Assembly (NCBI RefSeq): GCF_011065895.1
Contig: NZ_JAALCR010000009.1
Location: 186,001 to 250,000, forward strand
Source of the DNA: Paludisphaera rhizosphaerae
GTDB lineage: Bacteria; Planctomycetota; Planctomycetia; Isosphaerales; Isosphaeraceae
Reading direction: 5' to 3'
Length of the DNA: 64,000 bases
Made by a program: the position numbers and the translations under genes. Positions within the stretch are counted from its first letter, which is position 1, and every line of letters begins with the position of its first letter. Positions 57,599 through 64,000 of this stretch are shown piece after piece. The notes beneath the pieces are model-generated. The model did no database searches. It was given only the letters and a program-made list of their open reading frames with translations, and had not been told where the DNA came from.

Positions 57599-57728
57599 CT
57601 CCCTTCTCCCCTTGTGGGAGAAGGTGCCGCGCAGCGGCGGATGAGGGGGGCTCGACCAGGAGCCCGCGAAGCCGGGATCCCCCTCATCGGGCCTTCGACC
57701 ACCTTCTCCCACAAGGTGAAGAGAGAGG
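57599..57728. repeat. Palindromic intergenic element, copy 3
   Basis: Inverted arms (57602-57626 and 57700-57722, near perfect) built on CCTTCTCCC...GGGAGAAGGTG, with inner GGATGAGGGGG / CCCCCTCATC arms. It is the same family as the elements at 22337 and 40075. It lies just upstream of lpdA. Confidence 0.65.
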
Positions 57729-58922
57729 TGCGCTCAAGGCTGTCTGAGGGTTGGTTCATCTTGCGCCCATATTATGGAGGCTGGGTCGAGACCCAGCCTA
57801 CCAGACTGCGGGGTACGTCGAAATCCGGGCTGCCCGACTTACCAGGCGCGGCCTGAGAGCGGTCGGTCTCATCGGCTTCAATTCGGCTTCGTTCGCGCGT
57901 CGGGAGAATGCCGCAAGTTCTTCGCCAGACGAGCGTTCGAGTCGGTTTCTGCGTCGGCTTCGTTCGCACGTTGAGACGCCCCGCGCGGCGGTCTCCCCGA
58001 TCCGACCGAATTGTCAAGGAGCCCGACGCCGTACCGAGGCCTACCCTTCGTCGCTCGACGCGATCGGCTCCGAAATGGCTTCGATCGTCGTAACGGCGGG
58101 CATTGTTGCGGCGATGCAAAGGATTTCATTCATTGTTCTTGCGTCGAATCGGACTCTGGCTTCGTTCGGCGATTCTCGCGCGAAGCGCTCGTCGCTCTCG
58201 TCGTCGTCACGATCGCCGCCGGGCCGATCACGGGTTCATGAGCGACCCCAGCGCCTCCGCCGGCCGTTCCCGCTCGCACCCTCTATCTATAGAGGACTCC
58301 TCGACCGCGAAGACGATCCGGAAAATCGAAGCGCGGCTTGCACCGTGGATTCGGCTCTGACGACCTTGGCGGATATACCGGATTGCTCGTGGGAGGACCG
58401 TGCCCATGCCAGGGGACGAAGCCGAATTGATCGAGTAAGCGGGGGGCAAGTCCCACGTTTTCAGACGAGCAGACGAGGTCGTCCACGCGAGGGACCATGT
58501 GCCTCCGGGACGTCATCCAGGATCCAGGCAGTTGACGGACACTTCGTCGGGGGAGACCAGTTCCAGGACCTATCGATCAGGAACCGACGGAGGGAAACGT
58601 CGACACTCGCCAACCGTCATCATTTCGTTCCGAAGTCGAACACGCCGTCACGCCACGCAACACACGGTTCGTGACGGGTGCGCCAAGGAGTCGGGTTCTG
58701 TTCCCTTGCAAACGGGAAAGGTCCTTGCCATCGTGAGGTTGACCTCATTAAGATCTTCAAAGCTTAATGGGTATTTACCTCTCACTGACTTCATCGGCGG
58801 CGAGTCGGAAACGACGGACCGGGACTCTGCGGGATCCTGCACCAGGCCGCCGATCACTTCACAAACCATGACGCCGCCGCGCCAAAACGGGCGATCGGCG
58901 ACTTCCCCGGGATTTCAACTTG
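57729..58922. repeat. Long intergenic region with dispersed repeat copies
   Basis: About 1.2 kb without a convincing gene. It contains a hairpin AGGCTGGGT/ACCCAGCCT (57778-57799) and at least four copies of the GGCTTCGTTCG-type repeat (about 57882, 57952, 58074 and 58157). The last 200 bp are more AT-rich and include TTGACC at 58739-58744, a possible -35 box for the metalloprotease gene. Short open frames on both strands look like chance. Confidence 0.5.
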
Positions 58923-59891
58923 ATGCGCCTTCATATCCATGCCGCCCTCGGCTTGATGGCTGCCCTTGCTTCCTTTGCCGCCGTCGGTTCGGCCCGCGCC
59001 GACCTGGTCATCCACGCGACCTTCGACAGTTCGATCGCCAACGATCCCAACGCCGCCGGGATCGAGGCGACGATCAATCAGGCGATCCAGTTTTATCAGA
59101 CCCACATCACGACGCCGATCACGGTCAACATTACCTTCTCGTCGATGAGCACCGGTCTCGGATCGAGCAGCACCTCGATTGGAGTCATCACCTACAGCCA
59201 GTACCTCGCGGCGCTCCAAAGTCACGCGTCGAGTTCCGACGACGCGACGGCCCTGGCGAATCTGTCCGCCGGTCCGAACAACCCCGTCAACGGCGGTACG
59301 CAGATCTACGTGACGACGGCCAATCTCCGGGCCCTGGGTTTCAACGCGGCCGTGGCGACGGACAGCCAGATCGGGCTGAATACATCGCTCATGAACTATC
59401 AAGGGGTGGCGTCCGACCCGAACAAATACAGCCTCCTTTCGGTGGTCGAACATGAAATCGATGAAGCCCTGGGCCTTGGCTCGGGCCTCAATTTTGGGTC
59501 GGGTTCCGGCGTGGTCCGCCCGGAGGATCTCTTCCGCTATTCCGCTCCTGGCGTTCGGAGTTTCACAGCCACGACCAGCGCGTCCTCCTACTTTTCGATC
59601 GACGGCGGGGTGACCAACCTGGCGCAGTTCAATCAGACTGGCGGGGGGTCGGATTACGGCGATTGGGCGCCGACCAGCACCGTACGCGTCCAGGACGCCT
59701 ACGGAACACCGGGGGCTAACGTTTCTCTCGCGGTCGGCTCGCCGGAAACGGTGGCACTCGACGTGATCGGCTACAATTTCGCCGTAGTGCCCGAGCCCTC
59801 TTCCTACATAGGCCTCGCGAGCGGGTTGAGCGCCGTCTTCGGTTGGCGATTCCGATCCCGTCGATCGACCGCGACCCGCGCGGAATCCTGA
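58923..59891 (+). CDS. PEP-CTERM-anchored NF038122-type metalloprotease
   Basis: A 322-residue secreted protein: signal peptide (residues 1-26, ending SARA), a central zinc-protease-like region with 'VVEHEIDEALGLGSG' (HExDExLG form) near 178, and 'RPEDLFRYSAPGVRSF'. The C-terminus is a PEP-CTERM sorting signal: VPEPSS, a hydrophobic helix and an RRSRR-type basic end. It should be processed by an exosortase. TTG directly before the ATG is in frame; ATG 58923 is taken. The Shine-Dalgarno is weak. Confidence 0.85.
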   Translation: MRLHIHAALGLMAALASFAAVGSARADLVIHATFDSSIANDPNAAGIEATINQAIQFYQTHITTPITVNITFSSMSTGLGSSSTSIGVITYSQYLAALQSHASSSDDATALANLSAGPNNPVNGGTQIYVTTANLRALGFNAAVATDSQIGLNTSLMNYQGVASDPNKYSLLSVVEHEIDEALGLGSGLNFGSGSGVVRPEDLFRYSAPGVRSFTATTSASSYFSIDGGVTNLAQFNQTGGGSDYGDWAPTSTVRVQDAYGTPGANVSLAVGSPETVALDVIGYNFAVVPEPSSYIGLASGLSAVFGWRFRSRRSTATRAES

Positions 59892-59983
59892 GCCGCCCTA
59901 CCGGCGGACCGAGGATGAAACGGAGATCGCGAAGGCCCCGGACGAGCTCGCAGGGGGCTGGTCCGGGGACAGGGCGTGGGTCG

Positions 59984-60370
59984 TTAGGACAGGTCCTTGG
60001 CAGCCAGATAAAACCGGCGGTCGCGCGAGTCCGCGGCGTCCAGGACGGTCTCGACCTGGCTGAGCACGGCGAGCTTCTTCTTGAGGACTTCTTCCGTATA
60101 CCCGTATGGGTTGCTGCCCTGGGCGAGCCAGCCACGATAGAGGTCGATAAGCCCTCGGATCGTCTTCAGCCCCTTCGCGGCAGGCTGCCACTTGGGCCGC
60201 TCGTAGGGAGCGAAGGTGAAATCGCCCAGGGGCGTCAAACCGAGTCGCTCGGCATCGTCGTCGGAGCCAAGCCAGGCGAACTCGACCGGATCGACGGCCT
60301 TCAGGTGATTGAGGCCAGGGACCGGATCCTCGAGCATCACGAATAAGCGTTCGCAGCGAAAGTTCGCCAT
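59984..60370 (-). CDS. Hypothetical protein
   Basis: A 128-residue protein I do not recognise: 'NFRCERLFVMLEDPVPGLNHLKAVDP', 'LTPLGDFTFAPYERPKWQPAAKGLKTIRGLIDLY' (landmarks), 'EEVLKKKLAVLSQVETVLDAAD', ending 'FYLAAKDLS'. It is soluble and likely alpha/beta. ATG 60370 is favoured by a GGAG at about 60383 and the unlikely composition of the open frame above it. Its neighbours are toxin-antitoxin genes. Confidence 0.6.
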   Translation of the reverse strand: MANFRCERLFVMLEDPVPGLNHLKAVDPVEFAWLGSDDDAERLGLTPLGDFTFAPYERPKWQPAAKGLKTIRGLIDLYRGWLAQGSNPYGYTEEVLKKKLAVLSQVETVLDAADSRDRRFYLAAKDLS

Positions 60371-60459
60371 CGATCTGCATCGCTCCACAGGGTTCGTAGG
60401 CTGGGTCTCGACCCTACATGGCGACGCCGAAGTTCCATGGGACCCGCCTGCGGGTCTCC

Positions 60460-60601
60460 TCAATTCCCGAGCAGTCGATCGTACTCCGCGTGCGTGCCGT
60501 TACGCCGCGGCGTCGAACTCGGCGAATCAGGCGCGAAACGCGGCCAGTTCCTCGTCCGGGAGCTTGCGGATGGCGTCTTCGATCTCGTCGACGGTGCTCA
60601 T
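60460..60601 (-). pseudogene. Decayed toxin-antitoxin remnant
   Basis: From an ATG at 60601 the minus strand encodes MSTVDEIEDAIRKLPDEEL then AAFRA, an antitoxin-type N-terminus, then TGA where a Trp is expected, followed in frame by FAEFDAAA and a second stop. A different frame just after encodes NGTHAEYDRLLGN, the C-terminal end of a HigB-like toxin. The arrangement looks like a deletion that joined an antitoxin start to a toxin end. Confidence 0.6.
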
Positions 60602-60676
60602 GATGATAACGTGTCGGGTAGTCTCGAATTGGGGCAAGGCTTTCCATCGCCTTGGTCGCTTCCCCCGCGCGAGGAA

Positions 60677-60970
60677 TCAGGCTCGTCCCGACCAGTAGCC
60701 CGTGCGTCGTTTGGAGTGGGCTACCGCGAAGATCGTCGCGGATTCCCCTTCGACGCGGTAGATCAGGCTGTAGGGGAAACGCCTCAAGAGCACGTACCGA
60801 TGAACCTCGTCGCAGCGAGGGAACATCTCCGGATGAGATCGGATCGCCTGGATTGCCTCGTCGAACGCCGCTTCGAATCGCGCCGCCGCCTGGGAGCTCC
60901 GATCGAGATACCAGCCAAGGGCATGCTCGTACTCGGCCTCGGCCTCCGGATGGATCTTCACCTCAGTCAC
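60677..60970 (-). CDS. RelE/ParE family toxin
   Basis: A 97-residue protein of the RelE/ParE superfamily: 'IHPEAEAEYEHALGWYLDRSSQAAARFEAAFDEAIQAI' (landmark), 'HPEMFPRCDEVHRYVLLRRFPYSLIYRVEGE' and 'IFAVAHSKRRTGYW'. Such toxins act on gyrase or ribosome-bound mRNA. I chose GTG 60970, which overlaps the antitoxin stop by 8 nt (GTGACTGA); a TTG at 60985 is the alternative. Confidence 0.85.
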   Translation of the reverse strand: MTEVKIHPEAEAEYEHALGWYLDRSSQAAARFEAAFDEAIQAIRSHPEMFPRCDEVHRYVLLRRFPYSLIYRVEGESATIFAVAHSKRRTGYWSGRA

Positions 60971-61208
60971 GAGACTGACCTTCAAGCCGCCGACGGACCC
61001 GCTCGCGGACGACTTCCCAGGTCTCCGGTTGAACCGCGCCCGACTCGACCTCGGCCGAGCGCCGTCGGGCCTCGTCTAGCCATACGGGGTCGAACGGCAA
61101 CTCATGCGAAGGGGCGTGAGTGGCCAATAACGCCTCAACGAGTTCCAGTCGTTCCTCTTCAGGCAAGGCCAAGGCTGCCTGGAGCACTTCTTCAGTCGCG
61201 GGTCCCAT
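60963..61208 (-). CDS. Addiction-module antitoxin
   Basis: An 81-residue protein of the putative addiction-module component family: 'EEVLQAALALPEEERLELVEALLATH', 'DPVWLDEARRRSAEVESGAV', 'WEVVRERVRRRL'. This partner is typical for ParE-type toxins. GGGAGA about 9 nt before ATG 61208 sets the start. The gene overlaps its toxin gene, so the pair is co-transcribed and coupled. Confidence 0.85.
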   Translation of the reverse strand: MGPATEEVLQAALALPEEERLELVEALLATHAPSHELPFDPVWLDEARRRSAEVESGAVQPETWEVVRERVRRRLEGQSRD

Positions 61209-61361
61209 CGAATGCTCTCCCAGGGCGATTGGAAGGTTTGGGAGTTCGAAGGAGAAGAAGTAGGGTGGATATCGCCCGCCGGCCGAACCCATTACGAGAT
61301 CAAGGTTTGAGAGGTGGGTGGTGCCTACCCTACGGGACTATAGGACTGGACAACGCACGCG

Positions 61362-61625
61362 TTATAAGCAATAAGCGCGGGCGCGCAAGTCATACTTCCA
61401 GACGTGGCCGGTGGTCTCATAATCCCATTGAACGATCAAGGGATATTCCAAGCCGTCGCTCACGTCCAAAAGGAATTCATCAACTGATCGCGTGACTTCG
61501 TCTATGTACTCGGTTGGTTCGCCGACTTGTTCGGCTGGCTGACCGTCGATAAGTCGGCTTGCCTCTTCCTCTGCGAAATCGCAACTCGGCTTCAGTCCAT
61601 CGCGAGAGCCAAAATACATAGGCAT
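61362..61625 (-). CDS. Small hypothetical protein
   Basis: An 87-residue acidic protein I do not recognise: 'PMYFGSRDGLKPSCDFAEEEASRLIDGQPAE', 'EYIDEVTRSVDEFLLDVSDGLEYPLIVQWDYE', ending 'YDLRARAYCL' (landmarks). GGGAGA about 9 nt upstream supports ATG 61625. Its DNA is less GC-rich than that of the flanking genes, which suggests transfer. It sits between the toxin-antitoxin pair and sucB. Confidence 0.55.
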   Translation of the reverse strand: MPMYFGSRDGLKPSCDFAEEEASRLIDGQPAEQVGEPTEYIDEVTRSVDEFLLDVSDGLEYPLIVQWDYETTGHVWKYDLRARAYCL

Positions 61626-61761
61626 AGCCGATCTCCCTGGCTCTGGGCAACGGCACCAATCGCTATCGACTAACTGGGGCCGGATTGAACCCCCCAAAGC
61701 CCCGGACGGGCCCACGCGGGGCCGGTCCGGGGCCGGGTGTGGTTGATCGGGCTCGGTCGGG

Positions 61762-63030
61762 TCAGATCTGGAGGAGCAGGCGCTCGGGGTCTTCGAGGCA
61801 GTCCTTGATCCGGACGAGGGAGCTGACGGCTTCGCGGCCGTCGATGAGGCGGTGGTCGTAGGAGAGGGCCAGGTACATCATCGGGCGGATGACGATCTGG
61901 TCGTCGACGACGACGGGCCGCTTCTTGATCGCGTGCATCCCCAGGATCGCGCTCTGGGGAGGGTTCAAGATCGGCGTGGAGACCAACGAGCCGAAGACGC
62001 CGCCATTGGTGATGGTGAACGTTCCGCCCTGGAGGTCGTCGACGGCGATGGCCCCCTTGCGGGCCTTGTCGGCGTAGTGGCCGATGGCCTTCTCGATGTC
62101 GGCGAACGACATCGCGTCGGCGTCGCGGACCACCGGCACCATCAGCCCGCGCTCGGTGCTGACGGCCACGCCGATGTTGTAGAAGTTGTTGTAGACGATC
62201 TCGTTCCCCTCGATCCGGGCGTTCACCGCGGGGAACGCCTTGAGGGCCTCGATCGTCGCCTTGATGAAGAACGACATGAAGCCCAGGGAAACCCCGTGGG
62301 CCTTCTGGAACGCCTCCTTGTACTTGGCCCGCGTGTCCATGACGCGAGTCAGGTCGACCTCGTTGAAGGTCGTCAGGATGGCGGCCGTGTGCTGGGCCTC
62401 GACGAGGCGCTGGGCGATCCGCTGCCGCAGACCGCTCATGCGCTCGCGGCGCTCACGACCCGCCTTGTCAGGGGCCGGCCGTGAAACAGCAGGAGCCGGC
62501 GCCGGCGCGGGAGCCTTCGCCTCGGGAGCGGGAGCGGCCTTGGCGGCCGCGCCGGACTCGACGTGGGCGAGGACGTCCCCCTTGGTGAGACGGCCCCCCT
62601 TGCCGGTCCCCTCGACCTGCGACGGATCGACGCCTTCCTCGGCGACGACCCGGCGGACGGCCGGGGAGAGGTGCTGAGCGCCCTCGGCGGCGGCCGGCGC
62701 TGCGGGAGCGGCGGCCGGGGCCGGGGCTTCCGCCTTCGGGCCGTTGTCCGACGCCGGGGCGGCGGGCTTGGCGGCGGCGGGAGCGCCGGAGGGATCGATG
62801 ACGCCGACGGTCGCGCCGATGGCGACGGTGTCCCCTTCGGCCGCCTGGACCTTGAGGACGCCCGAGGCCGGGGCGGGGACGACGTTGGTCGCCTTGTCGG
62901 TCTCCAGCTCGAACAGCGGGTCGCCGGCCTTGACGGCAGAACCGTCGGCGGCGAGCCACTTGGCGAGGATTCCTTCGGAGATCGACTCACCGACTCCGGG
63001 GACGTTGATCGGGACGGCGGACGCGGACAT
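61762..63030 (-). CDS. sucB: 2-oxoglutarate dehydrogenase E2, dihydrolipoyllysine succinyltransferase
   Basis: A 422-residue enzyme of the TCA cycle. The lipoyl domain carries the modified Lys46 in '[11 protein letters not shown]'; an Ala/Pro hinge follows, then the E3/E1-binding domain ('[34 protein letters not shown]', landmark, about 123-155) and a second hinge. The catalytic domain ends in '[12 protein letters not shown]' with the active-site His and Asp. The ELETDK lipoyl site and neighbouring SucA-type E1 identify the 2-oxoglutarate form. Its ATG is 3 bp after the E1 stop; AAGGAG lies inside the end of the E1 gene. Confidence 0.95.
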   Translation of the reverse strand: MSASAVPINVPGVGESISEGILAKWLAADGSAVKAGDPLFELETDKATNVVPAPASGVLKVQAAEGDTVAIGATVGVIDPSGAPAAAKPAAPASDNGPKAEAPAPAAAPAAPAAAEGAQHLSPAVRRVVAEEGVDPSQVEGTGKGGRLTKGDVLAHVESGAAAKAAPAPEAKAPAPAPAPAVSRPAPDKAGRERRERMSGLRQRIAQRLVEAQHTAAILTTFNEVDLTRVMDTRAKYKEAFQKAHGVSLGFMSFFIKATIEALKAFPAVNARIEGNEIVYNNFYNIGVAVSTERGLMVPVVRDADAMSFADIEKAIGHYADKARKGAIAVDDLQGGTFTITNGGVFGSLVSTPILNPPQSAILGMHAIKKRPVVVDDQIVIRPMMYLALSYDHRLIDGREAVSSLVRIKDCLEDPERLLLQI

Positions 63031-63033
63031 CGT

Positions 63034-64000
63034 TCAACGGGCTCCTTCCCGCGACCCGGCGGCGGCCAGGGCGCGGACGGGGGTTGCACAGACCAGGTGC
63101 GGCACCGCGGCGCCGACGGCTGCTTCGACCAACTCGTTCTGCTCGCGGTCGTGGATCAGCTTCGAACCGGTCGCCGGGCTGGCGCTGGCGTCGCGGCCGA
63201 CGTACTGGAATGGGAAGCCCATCAGCTCCTCCAGCCTCGGCGCGATGAACGACCAGGCGCCCATGTTCTGGGATTCTTCCTGCGCCCAGACCCAGTCCCG
63301 GACCTCGGGATAGCCCAGGAGCGTCTTCTTCAGCTCCTCGGCGGGGAACGGGTAGAGCTGCTCGACGCGGACGATCGCCACGTCCTTGTCCTTGCCGGCC
63401 TCCGCCCGCTTGGCGGCCAGGTCGTAATAGACCTTGCCCGAGCAGAGGATGAGCCGACGGGCGGCCCTGGGCTGGGTCGGGTCGTCGAGGACGTCGCGGA
63501 AGCTGCCGACGACCAGTTGGTCGACGGGCGAGACGGCCTCCTTGCGGCGGAGCAGGCTCTTGGGCGTCATCACGATCAGAGGCTTGCGGAAGTTCCGCCG
63601 GACCTGCCTCCGCAGCATGTGGAAGTACTGCGCGGGGGTCGACGGGACGCAGACCTGGATGTTCTCCTCGGCGCAGAGCTGGAGGTAGCGTTCCAGGCGG
63701 GCGCTGGAGTGCTCGGGCCCCTGCCCTTCGTAGCCGTGCGGCAGCAGCATGACGATGCCCGAGCCGCGGCCCCACTTGGACTCGGCGGAGGCGATGAACT
63801 GGTCGACGATCACCTGGGCGCCGTTGGCGAAGTCGCCGAACTGGGCCTCCCACATGATCAGCATGTTGGGCTCGTCGAGCGAGTAGCCGTAGTCGAAGCC
63901 GAGCACGGCGGCCTCAGACAGGAAGCTGTCGTAGACGCAGAACTGGGCCTGGCCGTCGCCCAGGTTGTTGAGCGGGATCCAGGGCTGGGCGGTGAGCTGG
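63034..64000 (-). CDS. sucA: 2-oxoglutarate dehydrogenase E1, C-terminal part
   Basis: The last 321 codons of a thiamine-diphosphate-dependent E1; the gene runs off the window edge. Recognisable are '[34 protein letters not shown]' (landmark), '[24 protein letters not shown]', '[14 protein letters not shown]', '[13 protein letters not shown]' and '[12 protein letters not shown]', all typical of SucA/OdhA. It decarboxylates 2-oxoglutarate and passes the succinyl group to the E2 lipoyl arm. sucB follows after 3 bp in the same operon. Confidence 0.95.
   Translation of the reverse strand, partial: QLTAQPWIPLNNLGDGQAQFCVYDSFLSEAAVLGFDYGYSLDEPNMLIMWEAQFGDFANGAQVIVDQFIASAESKWGRGSGIVMLLPHGYEGQGPEHSSARLERYLQLCAEENIQVCVPSTPAQYFHMLRRQVRRNFRKPLIVMTPKSLLRRKEAVSPVDQLVVGSFRDVLDDPTQPRAARRLILCSGKVYYDLAAKRAEAGKDKDVAIVRVEQLYPFPAEELKKTLLGYPEVRDWVWAQEESQNMGAWSFIAPRLEELMGFPFQYVGRDASASPATGSKLIHDREQNELVEAAVGAAVPHLVCATPVRALAAAGSREGAR

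Noticed and set aside
58499-59455. 318-codon plus-strand frame overlapping the start of the metalloprotease gene
   Set aside because: It overlaps the signal peptide and core of a well-supported gene in another frame and has a Pro/Arg-rich composition without motifs.

Overview
The window is GC-rich DNA that reads as a member of the Planctomycetota, most likely the Isosphaeraceae (Singulisphaera/Paludisphaera-like). The evidence is family content rather than a marker gene: two surface proteins with the planctomycete N-terminal LExLEDR-type signature, a DUF1501 protein, an SHD1-domain protein, a PEP-CTERM metalloprotease, a Ser/Thr kinase with a large extracellular part, a sigma factor carrying a membrane-anchored extension, and many secreted hydrolases. 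No rRNA is present. One complete tRNA gene (Ala-GGC) is present.

Layout. 1-4525 (minus): end of a type IV pilus/type II secretion-like assembly operon with a PilM-PilN fusion and Met-Gly-Pro repeat proteins. 5156-18000: a giant surface protein, a large secreted protein, a small SRP54 M-domain-like protein, a secreted metallophosphoesterase and a GT61-type glycosyltransferase. 18394-27985: SPFH protein, methyltransferase, SHD1 protein, M16 peptidase, PP2C phosphatase and a trans-sulfuration-type PLP enzyme. 28031-31724: a lipid-related module (FabF, FeS-SCP2 fusion, MarR regulator, hotdog thioesterase) with two matching palindromic operators. 31795-40033: kinase/beta-helix protein, secreted cyclophilin, HrpB helicase. 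40075-46000: a nested palindromic element, small toxin-antitoxin-like genes, esterase and DUF1501 pair, ExbB/ExbD, DedA, orphan Phd antitoxin. 46307-50087: ceramidase-like protein, sigma factor, small hypothetical protein. 50321-54987: ahcY under an S-adenosylhomocysteine riboswitch plus a coupled sialidase/AGE-epimerase pair, bracketed by tRNA-Ala and a 29-nt copy of its 3' end. 55113-64000: dcd, lpdA, an accessory patch (repeats, metalloprotease, toxin-antitoxin genes), then the E2 and E1 genes of 2-oxoglutarate dehydrogenase.

How it works together. Housekeeping parts are the methyl cycle (ahcY), the 2-oxoglutarate dehydrogenase complex (sucA, sucB, lpdA), nucleotide supply (dcd) and fatty-acid condensation (fabF). 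Much of the rest is cell-surface and secreted machinery. The least expected items are the stand-alone SRP M-domain-like protein, the MarR/FeS-SCP2/FabF/thioesterase regulon with its paired operators, the tRNA-bracketed segment, and several families of palindromic or dispersed intergenic repeats.
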